Positions 54,476 through 63,206 of a stretch of DNA of 64,000 bases are shown here, piece after piece; positions within the stretch are counted from its first letter, which is position 1, and every line of letters begins with the position of its first letter. Below the pieces are notes generated by a model. It was not told the origin of the DNA. It worked only from the letters and a program-made list of their open reading frames with translations, and did no database searches. Origin of the DNA: Bacteroidales bacterium (GTDB lineage: Bacteria; Bacteroidota; Bacteroidia; Bacteroidales; UBA10428); contig JAFGKY010000136.1 in assembly GCA_016928305.1 (NCBI GenBank), positions 1 to 64,000 of the forward strand, written 5' to 3'. A program made the position numbers and the translations under genes.

Positions 54476-55684
54476 CTATTCCTTTAGTTTCGCTATTCTT
54501 TCCTTTACTTCGAAAGCCATTCTGCTATTGTGATAAGGGCATTTCCAGAAACCCACCTTATCTTCTGTCCATCTAGGGTTACCGGAAGAATCAACACGGT
54601 AAAACCACTCACCGTTATTACGGTCGATTAAATATTTCTTAATTATATTACAGCTTCTAAGGGCATTATCCAGGTATTTTTCATCACCGGTCAGCTGAAA
54701 GGCATTGAGAAATCCAACCACTGCTTCGGCCTGCGGCCACCATTCACGGTCGGTGATAAATCCATGTTCCGGATGAAATTCGTACTGAAGACCTCCTTCA
54801 GGATCAAGACCTTCATGGACAGCCTCAGTAATCTGTATGGCCAGACGGCCTGCATCTTTCACCCTGTCGCGATCACCTGTTGCTTCCGCGGCCTCAAACA
54901 ATAGCCAGCTGGCTTCGATATCGTGACCGAAAGAAATGATATCTGACATTGGTTTCCATTCCATGTCAAAGAATAAGATCAGATGATGAGTCTCCGGATG
55001 AACAATACGGTTTTTGAAAATATCATACAGGTTGATCAGTTTGTTTTTTATCACCTTTTTATTATATACGCGATAAAGATTGGTATAAGCTTCTATGATA
55101 TGCAAATGCGTATTCATGCTTTTTGCCACATTCATATCCTTCGCACTTAACCGCATATCAGCCAGGGGCATCCAGTCACTTGCCAGGGCTTCAATATAAC
55201 CATTATTGACCGTATCAAATGCTTTTTCTTCAATCACACTGAATATGTTCAATGCTTCCTGCATAGCCTTTTCATTTTGGCTGATCTTATAATATTCTGC
55301 GAATGCATAAATGACAAATGCCTGGGCATAGAATTGTTTCTTTGTATCTGCAGGATTGCCCTGGTAATCGAGTGACCAGAAAACACCGCTATTCATGGGA
55401 TCAATAAAACGACGTATTATATAGTCAAAGGCCCTGTCAGCCATGGCTTTATATAGTTTTTTTCGGTATAACCGGTATGCAGCTGAAAAGGTATATAAAA
55501 TCCTTGCATTCAGAATAGCACCCTTATCGGCCTTATAATCAATTATCTGGTCGTTGGTGATCCGGCCATAAAAACCTTCGTTTTCATTGTCGGGCACGTA
55601 TTTTAACCAGAATGGCAATACATTCATCAACAGATCTTCTTCTGTAAATGCATGGATTTCATGAATTTTTTCGTTTGTTGTCAT
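54476..55684 (-). CDS. N-acylglucosamine 2-epimerase family protein, probable cellobiose 2-epimerase
   Basis: Protein of 402 residues with the (alpha/alpha)6 barrel of the AGE family. The conserved active-site features of cellobiose 2-epimerases are visible: ARILYTFSAAYRLY near the N-terminus, HLHIIEAYTNLY, SFGHDIEASWLL, WWPQAEAVVGF and the C-terminal WKCPYHNSRM. It would interconvert the C2 epimers of disaccharides such as cellobiose or mannobiose in the cytoplasm. It is monocistronic and convergent with the alcohol dehydrogenase. Confidence 0.88.
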   Translation of the reverse strand: MTTNEKIHEIHAFTEEDLLMNVLPFWLKYVPDNENEGFYGRITNDQIIDYKADKGAILNARILYTFSAAYRLYRKKLYKAMADRAFDYIIRRFIDPMNSGVFWSLDYQGNPADTKKQFYAQAFVIYAFAEYYKISQNEKAMQEALNIFSVIEEKAFDTVNNGYIEALASDWMPLADMRLSAKDMNVAKSMNTHLHIIEAYTNLYRVYNKKVIKNKLINLYDIFKNRIVHPETHHLILFFDMEWKPMSDIISFGHDIEASWLLFEAAEATGDRDRVKDAGRLAIQITEAVHEGLDPEGGLQYEFHPEHGFITDREWWPQAEAVVGFLNAFQLTGDEKYLDNALRSCNIIKKYLIDRNNGEWFYRVDSSGNPRWTEDKVGFWKCPYHNSRMAFEVKERIAKLKE

Positions 55685-55820
55685 AGTAATTACAGGTTTG
55701 TTAATATCCGGCAGGCGCCGGGCACTATTGTTATTTAATGACTCAGTTTTCCCTTATAAAATTCAATGCTCCCATATAATTTATTGTTGTATTTATTCCT
55801 AATGACACTAATTAACAATT

Positions 55821-55880
55821 ACCATTAACCATTAACCATTAACCATTAACCATTAACCATTAACCATTAACCATTAACCA
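55821..55880. repeat. Tandem 7-bp repeat, unit ACCATTA
   Basis: Eight perfect copies of ACCATTA plus four bases span 60 bases and end 3 bases before the hisE stop. It is intergenic, with no coding sense, and is similar in kind to the arrays at 5645-5693 and 47084-47153. Confidence 0.9.
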
Positions 55881-55883
55881 TTC

Positions 55884-56180
55884 CTATCTCCTATGCCTTT
55901 TCTTCAATACATCAATTACTTCTTCAATCCTGCAATCTTTGATGCTTAACAATACAAGAAGGTGAAAAATCAGATCAGCCGCCTCATTTAAGAAGAGTTC
56001 CCGGTTGGAGTCTTTAGCCTCAATAACCAGTTCAACCGCTTCTTCTCCCACTTTCTGGGCTATTTTGTTAATTCCTTTTTGAAACAGCTTTGTTGTATAC
56101 GAATTCTCGGGCATTTCAGCCTTGCGGGAATCGACCAGGTTTTGCAGGTAATTCAGGAAATCATCATTGGATGTTCTCAT
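55884..56180 (-). CDS. hisE: Phosphoribosyl-ATP pyrophosphatase
   Basis: Second step of histidine synthesis, hydrolysing PR-ATP to PR-AMP. The 98-residue protein is HisE alone, with the all-alpha MazG-like fold and the metal-binding KVGEEAVELVIEAKD and NEAADLIFHLLVLL helices. Bacteroidota usually carry a fused HisI-HisE of about 200 residues; here the N-terminal HisI (PR-AMP cyclohydrolase) part is absent and no separate hisI is in the window. It lies 180 bases after hisF, farther than the other his spacers. Confidence 0.92.
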   Translation of the reverse strand: MRTSNDDFLNYLQNLVDSRKAEMPENSYTTKLFQKGINKIAQKVGEEAVELVIEAKDSNRELFLNEAADLIFHLLVLLSIKDCRIEEVIDVLKKRHRR

Positions 56181-56360
56181 TTTTTATAGCATAAAATTAG
56201 AACTATGGGTTATGAATCGGGTTTTGCAAAAAAAGATAAAAAAAAAAGGGGTAATATTTTGTTTTTTCTTTAGCAATGTTTATAAATCATAAAATATCCA
56301 TACCCAGACTGCAGAAATAGATTTGCATACCTGTCTGCCGGTCAATGAATAATAAATTCA

Positions 56361-57116
56361 TTATAGCCTGACCGGAATACCGTATTTATTCAAATATGCC
56401 TTCAATTGTGGTACTGTTATTTCACCGAAGTGAAATATGCTGGCTGCCAGGCCTGCATCTGCCTTACCACGGGTAAATACATCCACAAAATGATCCATAT
56501 TACCAGCTCCTCCGGAAGCAATTACAGGAATATGCAATTCTTCGGACAACCGGTATGTTGCATCACAGGCAAATCCGTTTTTTGTGCCATCATGGTTCAT
56601 CGATGTAAAAAGGATTTCACCGGCACCCCTGTCTTCTGCTTCCTTTGCCCATAAAAACAACTCCCTTGTGGTTGGTATCCGGCCTCCGTTTATAAATGTT
56701 GTCCAGATCCCGTCTTTTTCAAATGCGTCAATGGCAACCACAACGAACTGGCTACCAAAGTGCAATGCCATTTTGTTTATTAGTTCCGGATCACGAACAG
56801 CAGCAGAATTAATGGATACTTTATCGGCACCTGCACTCAGCAAGGCTTCGATATCGCTCAGATGACCAATGCCACCGCCCACAGTAAACGGAATATTCAG
56901 GTGACAGGCTATTCGTTTAACAAGATCAACGAAAGTTTTTCTGCCTTCATGTGAAGCAGTAATGTCAAGAAATACAAGTTCATCAGCACCCTGCTCGGCA
57001 TATATGGCACCCATTTCAACCGGATCACCCACTTCCTTAATATTCACAAAATTGATACCTTTGACGGTCATTCCGTCCTTCACATCAAGGCAGGGTATTA
57101 TGCGCTTTGTGATCAT
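56361..57116 (-). CDS. hisF: Imidazole glycerol phosphate synthase, cyclase subunit
   Basis: Cyclase half of the HisFH complex, making imidazole glycerol phosphate and AICAR from PRFAR and ammonia. The protein has 251 residues from the Met at 57116; a TTG at 57125 would add three. It is a TIM barrel with the catalytic Asp in IPCLDVKDG near the N-terminus and the second Asp in VVAIDAF, plus the C-terminal phosphate-binding ASGGAGN. It starts 9 bases after hisA. Confidence 0.95.
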   Translation of the reverse strand: MITKRIIPCLDVKDGMTVKGINFVNIKEVGDPVEMGAIYAEQGADELVFLDITASHEGRKTFVDLVKRIACHLNIPFTVGGGIGHLSDIEALLSAGADKVSINSAAVRDPELINKMALHFGSQFVVVAIDAFEKDGIWTTFINGGRIPTTRELFLWAKEAEDRGAGEILFTSMNHDGTKNGFACDATYRLSEELHIPVIASGGAGNMDHFVDVFTRGKADAGLAASIFHFGEITVPQLKAYLNKYGIPVRL

Positions 57117-57125
57117 TGCCTGCAA

Positions 57126-57851
57126 TTATTTATGCGTAAAAATCTTCAGATCATTCAGAGATATTCTGCCTTCATAGTATGCCTTTCCAATGATAGCGCC
57201 ATACACTCCCATCCTGTCAAGTTTTTCAATGTCTGCAACCGATGCAATACCGCCGCTTGCCAGTATATGTAAAACCGGAAAATGCTCACGGATCATTTTG
57301 TATAAATCAAAGGAGGCACCCAGCAGCATTCCATCCCTTGAAATATCGGTGCAAAGCACGTATTTGACACCATTTTCTTTATATTCAGAAAGAAATGGAA
57401 CGATTTCAATATCCGTTACCTTCTGCCATCCCGAAATAGCAATCATCTGGTCTCTTACGTCGGCACCCAGGATGATCTTCTCCGGTCCGTATGTAAACAT
57501 CCATGAATGAAACAATTCCTTGTCTGTTATGGCAATACTTCCAATGGTCGCCATTGAAGCACCACTATCAAAAATAATGCGCAGATCACCTTCTGTTTTA
57601 ATGCCACCGCCGTAATCGATTTTCAGCGATGTCCGGGATGATAATTTCTCGAGTACACCCCAATTAATAACATGACTTGAACGGGCTCCATCGAGGTCTA
57701 CCATATGCAAACGAGTAATGCCAATGTCCTGAAATCGTATAGCTACTTCCAGCGGATCGGCGTTGTATACTTTCTTCATACGGTAATCGCCCTGTTCAAG
57801 GCGAACGCATTTGCCCTCGAGAATATCAATGGCAGGAATGATCTGGATCAT
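57126..57851 (-). CDS. hisA: ProFAR isomerase
   Basis: Isomerises ProFAR to PRFAR, the fourth step of histidine synthesis. The 241-residue TIM barrel has the catalytic Asp in IPAIDILEGKCVRL at the N-terminus and the second Asp in CTDISRDGML, with phosphate-binding DYGGGIKT and ASGGIAS. It overlaps hisH by four bases and is followed directly by hisF. Confidence 0.95.
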   Translation of the reverse strand: MIQIIPAIDILEGKCVRLEQGDYRMKKVYNADPLEVAIRFQDIGITRLHMVDLDGARSSHVINWGVLEKLSSRTSLKIDYGGGIKTEGDLRIIFDSGASMATIGSIAITDKELFHSWMFTYGPEKIILGADVRDQMIAISGWQKVTDIEIVPFLSEYKENGVKYVLCTDISRDGMLLGASFDLYKMIREHFPVLHILASGGIASVADIEKLDRMGVYGAIIGKAYYEGRISLNDLKIFTHK

Positions 57852-58444
57852 AGCTTAATAAAATTTTCAAGAATAGTTGCACCCACAGTTCCGCTTTTTT
57901 CAGGATGAAACTGCGTTGCGTAGAAATTATCGCGTTGCAGGGCCGCACTGAATGGTATTATGTAATCACATACAGCTGTAGTATGTTTTCCCAGGGTAGC
58001 ATAATAACTATGTACAAAATAAACATACTTGCCTTCCATTTCCCTTGTAAGCAATGGTCCGCTTATATGCGATATATTGTTCCAGCCCATATGCGGTATC
58101 TTATAACCTGACGTTAAACCCGGTAAGGTGAATTTCATAATCTCCTCGTCAAAAATACCGATACATTTTGTATCTCCTTCTTCGGAATGCCGGCACATCA
58201 ATTGCAATCCAAGGCATATTCCCAGTACAGGCTGTTTCAGACTCTTTATCAGGGAATCAAGCTTGTATCGCTTCAGGTATTGCATGGTAGTACTGGCTTC
58301 GCCAACTCCCGGAAAGATCACCTTATCAGCTGACCGGATCAGAGAGGCATCCTGTGTGATTTTGGCTTGAATGCCCAGTCGTTGCAAAGCATAATCCACA
58401 GACATTATGTTCCCTGCATTGTATTTAATGATGACTATTTTCAT
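57848..58444 (-). CDS. hisH: Imidazole glycerol phosphate synthase, glutamine amidotransferase subunit
   Basis: Supplies ammonia from glutamine to HisF. The 198-residue class I amidotransferase has the nucleophile Cys in GICLGLQLM, the oxyanion strand PGVGEA, and the catalytic His/Glu in QFHPEKSG. It lies 47 bases after hisB and overlaps hisA by four bases, so HisH, HisA and HisF are made in close succession. Confidence 0.95.
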   Translation of the reverse strand: MKIVIIKYNAGNIMSVDYALQRLGIQAKITQDASLIRSADKVIFPGVGEASTTMQYLKRYKLDSLIKSLKQPVLGICLGLQLMCRHSEEGDTKCIGIFDEEIMKFTLPGLTSGYKIPHMGWNNISHISGPLLTREMEGKYVYFVHSYYATLGKHTTAVCDYIIPFSAALQRDNFYATQFHPEKSGTVGATILENFIKL

Positions 58445-58491
58445 CTGCCTGTGATATGACCTCTCGGATTATTCTTATTATTTCTTTGATA

Positions 58492-59616
58492 TTACAATAA
58501 TCCTTTTGTAGACGGCAGCTGATCGCTGTACAAGTCTTTTTGTACGGCCATTCTGAGCGCTCTTGCAAAAGCTTTGAAAACAGCTTCTGTTTTATGGTGT
58601 TCATTCCCGCCTTCGGCTTTAATATTCAGGTTGCAACCTGCCGCATCACAAAATGATTTAAAGAAATGGGAAAACATTTCGGTAGGTACGTCTCCGATCT
58701 TTTCCCGTTTGAATTTGACTTCCCATACCAGCCAACTTCGTCCGGAAAAGTCAATGGCCACCTGTGCCAGGCAATCATCCATGGGGACAACGAATCCGTA
58801 CCGCCCGATACCGGTTTTATTCCCGAGTGCTTTACGGATAGCCTCCCCTAATGCCAGCGCCGTATCTTCAATAGTGTGGTGTTCATCCACATGCAGATCA
58901 CCTTGAACAGATACTGTTAAATTGCATCCGGAATGCCGTGCGATCTGATCAAGCATATGATCAAAAAAACCCAGGCCGGTTTTAACTTCCGCAGATCCCT
59001 TTCCGTCAAGTTCAACGATTACAGACACTTCTGTTTCAGCCGTTTTTCTGGTAACCTTAGCAAACCTGTTATGGGATGCAACGATTGCATATATTTCGTC
59101 CCAGCCCTGGGTGATCCGTATACAGGTTTTTTTCAGTCCGGCTTTCTTTATCTCATCTTCCTGTTCCATAGGCCCGATCAGGATTCCCAGCGCCCCAATG
59201 TTCTTTGCCATCTCAATATCGGTAAGCCGGTCGCCTATTACGAAAGATCGGGCAATATCATAGGTTCCATCAAGGTATTTCATCATCATACCCAACCTGG
59301 GTTTTCGTGTAGGCGCATTGTCTTCAGGAAAACTCCTGTCGATCAGCTGGTCATCGAATGTTATACCTTCATTTTCAAACGCCCGGATCATTTTTTTATG
59401 AACCGGCCAGAATTTTTCTTCCGGGAATTTCTTCGTCCCCAGTCCGTCCTGATTGGTTACAATCACCAGCTCATAGTCAAGCTTATTCCGGATCATGTAA
59501 AGATTACGGAATACCGCGGGCATAAATTCAAGTTTTTCAAGTGAATCTACCTGAAAATCTCCTGGTGATTCACGAATAAGGGTTCCATCCCGGTCGATAA
59601 ACAATACTTTTTTCAT
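58492..59616 (-). CDS. hisB: Bifunctional histidinol-phosphatase / imidazoleglycerol-phosphate dehydratase
   Basis: Protein of 374 residues joining two activities. The N-terminal HAD phosphatase (about 1-165) has DRDGT with the nucleophile Asp and dephosphorylates histidinol phosphate. The C-terminal dehydratase (about 180-374) has the metal-binding [14 protein letters not shown] and [19 protein letters not shown]. This fusion occurs in enterobacteria and many Bacteroidota. It starts two bases after hisC. Confidence 0.95.
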   Translation of the reverse strand: MKKVLFIDRDGTLIRESPGDFQVDSLEKLEFMPAVFRNLYMIRNKLDYELVIVTNQDGLGTKKFPEEKFWPVHKKMIRAFENEGITFDDQLIDRSFPEDNAPTRKPRLGMMMKYLDGTYDIARSFVIGDRLTDIEMAKNIGALGILIGPMEQEDEIKKAGLKKTCIRITQGWDEIYAIVASHNRFAKVTRKTAETEVSVIVELDGKGSAEVKTGLGFFDHMLDQIARHSGCNLTVSVQGDLHVDEHHTIEDTALALGEAIRKALGNKTGIGRYGFVVPMDDCLAQVAIDFSGRSWLVWEVKFKREKIGDVPTEMFSHFFKSFCDAAGCNLNIKAEGGNEHHKTEAVFKAFARALRMAVQKDLYSDQLPSTKGLL

Positions 59617-59618
59617 GA

Positions 59619-60659
59619 CTAATTTTGTTGATATGTTTTCAGCGCATCTAACAACATTGCATTTTCATCTTTTGTTCCCACCGTCATCCGCAAACAACCT
59701 TCACAGAGGCTGACGCTTGAACGGTCACGGACGACAATTTTTTGCTTTACCAGATGCTGATATATTTCGTGGGGTTTGTTTACCTTAACCAGTAGAAAAT
59801 TGGCATCTGAGGGGTATACTTTTAAAACAAAGGACAAGGTATTAAGTTCCTTTTCAAGAATATCACGTTGGTGCAATATTGCTGAGACCCATTTTTCTTT
59901 ATTTCCCGGATTTCTCAATGCTTTTAAAGCGGTTTCAATCGTTAGCACATTTATGTTATAGGGATATTTTATTTTCGTGAGCACATCAATGATACGACTG
60001 TCGGCGAAAGCCATGCCCAGACGTAGCCCGGCCATCCCCCATGCTTTACTGAGAGTTTGAAGGACAACCAGGTGGGGATAATCGGTCAGAGAGGGTAAAA
60101 AGCCTTCTCCCGTGGAAAAATCAATATAGGCTTCATCCAGAACAACAATTCCCGGGAAACTTTTTAAAATCCTGGTGATATCATCCCTGTAAAAACTGTT
60201 GGATGTTGGGTTATTGGGTGAGCAGAGAAAAATGATCTTAGTGTGTTGATCGGTACTGTCCAGCAACGATTCCACGTCAATCTCAAACGAGGACCTGAGT
60301 AATACCTTACGGTATTCAATATTGTTGATATCAGCGCAGACCTTATACATGCCATAGGTAGGATCGATGGAAACAATATTGTCCTGTTTGGGTTCACAGA
60401 ATGCCCTTATTATCAAATCAATGGCTTCATCGCTCCCATTGCCAAGGAAAACAGATGCCGGTGTAGTTCTCTTAATACGGGCTATTTGTTTTTTCAGGCG
60501 AATCTGAAGCGGATCGGGATACCGGTTTACAGGTTCATTATAGGGATTTTCATTCGCATCAAGAAGAACAGAAGCCTCACCCATATATTCACTCCTCGCA
60601 GAGGAATAAGGTATTAATTTTCGTATGTTATCGCGTAAAAGTTTATTCAGTTCAGCCAT
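59619..60659 (-). CDS. hisC: Histidinol-phosphate aminotransferase
   Basis: PLP-dependent transaminase making histidinol phosphate. The protein has 346 residues. The fold-type I features are [39 protein letters not shown] and the PLP-binding Lys in [15 protein letters not shown], with the C-terminal [10 protein letters not shown] arginine for the substrate carboxylate. It is packed two bases after hisD and two before hisB. Confidence 0.95.
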   Translation of the reverse strand: MAELNKLLRDNIRKLIPYSSARSEYMGEASVLLDANENPYNEPVNRYPDPLQIRLKKQIARIKRTTPASVFLGNGSDEAIDLIIRAFCEPKQDNIVSIDPTYGMYKVCADINNIEYRKVLLRSSFEIDVESLLDSTDQHTKIIFLCSPNNPTSNSFYRDDITRILKSFPGIVVLDEAYIDFSTGEGFLPSLTDYPHLVVLQTLSKAWGMAGLRLGMAFADSRIIDVLTKIKYPYNINVLTIETALKALRNPGNKEKWVSAILHQRDILEKELNTLSFVLKVYPSDANFLLVKVNKPHEIYQHLVKQKIVVRDRSSVSLCEGCLRMTVGTKDENAMLLDALKTYQQN

Positions 60660-60661
60660 TT

Positions 60662-61945
60662 TTACTCCTTTCCTTGTAACCGGACCAATACTGCTTTTTT
60701 ATGAGCGGTCAGTTCTTCTGCTTCTGCCATAGTGGTAATGATCGGACCAATATTTCTGAGACCTTCCGGTGAAATCCGCTGAAAAGTGATCTTTTTTAAA
60801 AAACTATCCATGTTTACACCGCTGTATGATTTTGCATAGCCGTTGGTGGGCAGCGTATGATTTGTTCCGGATGCATAATCCCCTGCACTCTCGGGAGTGT
60901 AGTTACCCAGGAATACTGATCCTGCATTGGTTATTGTTTCCGCTATTATTTCAGCATCTTTAACCGATATAATTAAATGTTCCGGAGCATATTCATTCAT
61001 CAGTTGTACCATCTCGGAATATTCCTTCAGTAGTATAATCCTGCTGTTATCTAATGCTTTGACGGCGTATTGCATGCGTGGCAATAATTTAACCTGACGC
61101 TCAACCTCTCTGATAACATGATGAACCAAAGGCTCATTATTGGAAACCAGCAAAACCTGACTACCGTTTCCATGTTCGGCCTGAGAAAGCAGATCGGCTG
61201 CAACAAAAGCCGGTTCTGCAGTATCATCGGCCATAATGGCCACTTCCGAGGGTCCAGCAGGCATATCAATAGCCACCCCATACCGGGTAATGAATTGTTT
61301 AGCGGTAGTAACATATTGATTACCAGGACCAAATATTTTATATACACGAGGTACGGATTTGGTTCCGAATGTCATGGCAGCAATAGCTTGAACTCCGCCT
61401 ATCCTGTATGCCTTTGTGATTCCTGCAAGTCCGGCACAGTATAATGTCGCAGGATGAATAGTCCCATCCGGCCGTGCAGGTGAACAAAGGATTATCTCTT
61501 TACACCCCGCAATGCGAGCCGGAACGGCCAACATTAAAACAGTGGAAAACAAGGTTGCCGTACCGCCAGGAATATAAAGACCTACCTTTTCTATCGGCAC
61601 AGACTTTTGCCAGCATTCAATACCAGAGGATGTAATGATCTTTTTCGTCGATTGCAACTGTGCCCGGTGAAAAGTGTTTATATTTTCTATGGCTATGCCA
61701 ATGGCATTTTTGAGCTCATCGCTAATGGCATTTTGTGCTTCTTTGAATTCATCCTCACTGACCATAAGGGATTCCGGAAGATAGCCATCATACTTTTTTG
61801 TGTATTTTTTAACAGCACTGTCACCGTTATCCCTGACATCAAAGAGAATTTTTTTTACGGTTTTTTCAAGCTGTACATCATCAAACACCGGTCTTTCCAG
61901 TATTTCCGGCCAGTCATTTTTGTCGGGAAATCGATACAATTGCAT
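60662..61945 (-). CDS. hisD: Histidinol dehydrogenase
   Basis: Oxidises histidinol to histidine in two NAD-dependent steps, the last of the pathway. The 427-residue protein has normal length. Motifs are GLYIPGGTA, AYRIGGVQAIAAMTFGT, DMPAGPSEVAI and the active-site GTNHTLPTNGYAKSYSGV with the catalytic His. It is 11 bases after hisG and two bases before hisC, second in the operon. Confidence 0.96.
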   Translation of the reverse strand: MQLYRFPDKNDWPEILERPVFDDVQLEKTVKKILFDVRDNGDSAVKKYTKKYDGYLPESLMVSEDEFKEAQNAISDELKNAIGIAIENINTFHRAQLQSTKKIITSSGIECWQKSVPIEKVGLYIPGGTATLFSTVLMLAVPARIAGCKEIILCSPARPDGTIHPATLYCAGLAGITKAYRIGGVQAIAAMTFGTKSVPRVYKIFGPGNQYVTTAKQFITRYGVAIDMPAGPSEVAIMADDTAEPAFVAADLLSQAEHGNGSQVLLVSNNEPLVHHVIREVERQVKLLPRMQYAVKALDNSRIILLKEYSEMVQLMNEYAPEHLIISVKDAEIIAETITNAGSVFLGNYTPESAGDYASGTNHTLPTNGYAKSYSGVNMDSFLKKITFQRISPEGLRNIGPIITTMAEAEELTAHKKAVLVRLQGKE

Positions 61946-61956
61946 ATAGGTAAAAT

Positions 61957-62817
61957 TTATTGGATCATTTTTTCAATCGGCACAACCAGGATACCTTGTG
62001 CACCATATTTCTTAAGTTTTTCAATAATATCCCAGAAATCATTTTCGTTTACCACTGAATGAAGCGAACTCCATCCTTTTTCATATAATGGCATAACCGT
62101 TGGGCTTTTTATTCCAGGCAACAGCTGGACTATTTTATCGAGGTTTTTATTGGGTGCATTCAGTAAAATATATTTGTTGTTCTTTGATCGCCGGACTGCC
62201 TGAAATCGGAACAGCAACTGATCCAGCAACTTTTTCTTTTTTTGATTCAGGGTGGGATTGCTGATCACAACAGCCTCCGAGCGTGTTACGATTTCCACTT
62301 CCTTCAACCGGTTACTGATTAATGTGCTGCCTGTACTCACAATATCGAAAATTGCATCGGCAAGACCAATACCGGGAGCAATTTCAACGGATCCGCTTAT
62401 TTCATGAATTTCAGCTTTAATGTTGTTAGCTGTAAGAAATTTCTGTAACAGCACAGGATAAGATGTGGCTATTTTACGACCATTGAAGTAAAACATGCCT
62501 GTATATTGTTCTGATTGCGGTATGGCCAGAGACATCCTGCAACGGGCAAAACCGAGCCGTTCAACCACATCAACATGCTTCTCCTTCTCCATCACTTCGT
62601 TTTCACCAACAATACCAATATCTGCAACGGCGTCGGCAACATACTGGGGTATATCATCATCTCTCAGGTAGAGTATTTCCAGGGGGAAGTTCTCTCCGAT
62701 GGAAATAAGCTTGCGCTTGCTGTCCTGATTATGCCTGATTCCTGATTCCTGAATCAGCTGAAGCGATTTTTCACTCAGCCTGCCATCTTTCTGAATGGCT
62801 ATTTTTAGCTTCTCCAT
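61957..62817 (-). CDS. hisG: ATP phosphoribosyltransferase, long form
   Basis: Commits ATP and PRPP to histidine synthesis. At 286 residues this is the long form, with a two-lobed catalytic domain (start KLKIAIQKDGRLSE; DIVSTGSTLISNRLKEVE is the PRPP site) and a C-terminal ACT-like regulatory domain (about 215-286) that binds histidine for feedback inhibition. The short-form partner HisZ is therefore not needed. First enzyme gene of the operon, behind the attenuator at 62847-62965, so it is controlled both by product inhibition and by transcription. Confidence 0.95.
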   Translation of the reverse strand: MEKLKIAIQKDGRLSEKSLQLIQESGIRHNQDSKRKLISIGENFPLEILYLRDDDIPQYVADAVADIGIVGENEVMEKEKHVDVVERLGFARCRMSLAIPQSEQYTGMFYFNGRKIATSYPVLLQKFLTANNIKAEIHEISGSVEIAPGIGLADAIFDIVSTGSTLISNRLKEVEIVTRSEAVVISNPTLNQKKKKLLDQLLFRFQAVRRSKNNKYILLNAPNKNLDKIVQLLPGIKSPTVMPLYEKGWSSLHSVVNENDFWDIIEKLKKYGAQGILVVPIEKMIQ

Positions 62818-62846
62818 ACGACGATTAAATAATCAAATTCTAAAAT

Positions 62847-62876
62847 AAAAAAAAGGTTTGCAGTACTGCAAACCTT
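62847..62876 (-). terminator. Attenuator terminator before hisG
   Basis: The palindrome 62853-62876 (AAGGTTTGCAGT with ACTGCAAACCTT) is perfect over 12 bases per arm, and on the minus strand it is followed by eight T (62847-62854). It lies between the His leader peptide and hisG, 30 bases before the ATG, so it must be conditional. Confidence 0.9.
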
Positions 62877-62900
62877 GATGTAATAAAATTGATCCGGCAC

Positions 62901-62910
62901 ATACTGCGAA
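62901..62910 (-). promoter_or_regulatory. Candidate antiterminator strand
   Basis: On the minus strand TTCGCAGTAT can pair with GTACTGCAAA in the loop and 3' arm of the terminator (62857-62866) over 9 of 10 positions. It starts 10 bases after the leader stop codon, where a ribosome finishing the leader could mask it. This was found by hand pairing, and a competing fold was not computed. Confidence 0.45.
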
Positions 62911-62920
62911 TTTTACCGAC

Positions 62921-62965
62921 CTACGGCAAATGATGATGATGCAAATGTACCATTAAATATATCAT
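62921..62965 (-). CDS. hisL: Histidine leader peptide of the his operon attenuator
   Basis: Open frame of 14 codons (MIYLMVHLHHHHLP) if it starts at 62965, or 10 codons from the internal ATG at 62953. Five of the residues are His, four of them in a row (62930-62941), with a stop codon at 62921-62923. It lies just downstream of a -7 promoter element and just upstream of a strong terminator. This is the layout of the his attenuator of enterobacteria, whose leader has seven His in a row: slow decoding of His codons should let transcription run into hisG. Translation and regulation are inferred. Confidence 0.8.
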   Translation of the reverse strand: MIYLMVHLHHHHLP

Positions 62966-62979
62966 TTCTTATTTTTTTG

Positions 62980-62987
62980 CAAAGGTA
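62980..62987 (-). promoter_or_regulatory. -7 element of the his operon promoter
   Basis: On the minus strand TACCTTTG matches TAnnTTTG. No exact -33 TTTG is seen 19 to 21 bases upstream. The start site would be near 62974, 10 to 20 bases before the leader-peptide ATG. Confidence 0.55.
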
Positions 62988-63121
62988 ATAAATATTTATA
63001 ATAAAAAAGGATAATAATTGATTTTACTTTGGTTGTTGTCAGTTGTTTGAATACCGAGGCTATACAGGGACAACTTGAATGATATAAACACACGCTTGTT
63101 TGTCGTGAACGCCTAAGTGGA

Positions 63122-63152
63122 TTTGGATTGTTATGAAAATACACTATTTTTG
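63122..63152 (+). promoter_or_regulatory. Promoter of the activase gene
   Basis: TTTG (63122-63125) and TATTTTTG (63145-63152), 19 bases apart, are the same two elements with the same spacing as in front of the aromatic operon (3453-3483). The start site would be near 63158, about 50 bases before the ATG at 63207. It is divergent from the his promoter, with the two -7 elements about 160 bases apart. Confidence 0.7.
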
Positions 63153-63206
63153 GCATGAAACACATCCATAGAACAATCAAAAAATCATCTCAAATCACAG
63201 AGCTAT

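Noticed and set aside
58933-59544. A 203-codon open frame on the plus strand
   Set aside because: It lies entirely antisense to hisB, whose domains and motifs are complete, and it shows no recognisable protein features.
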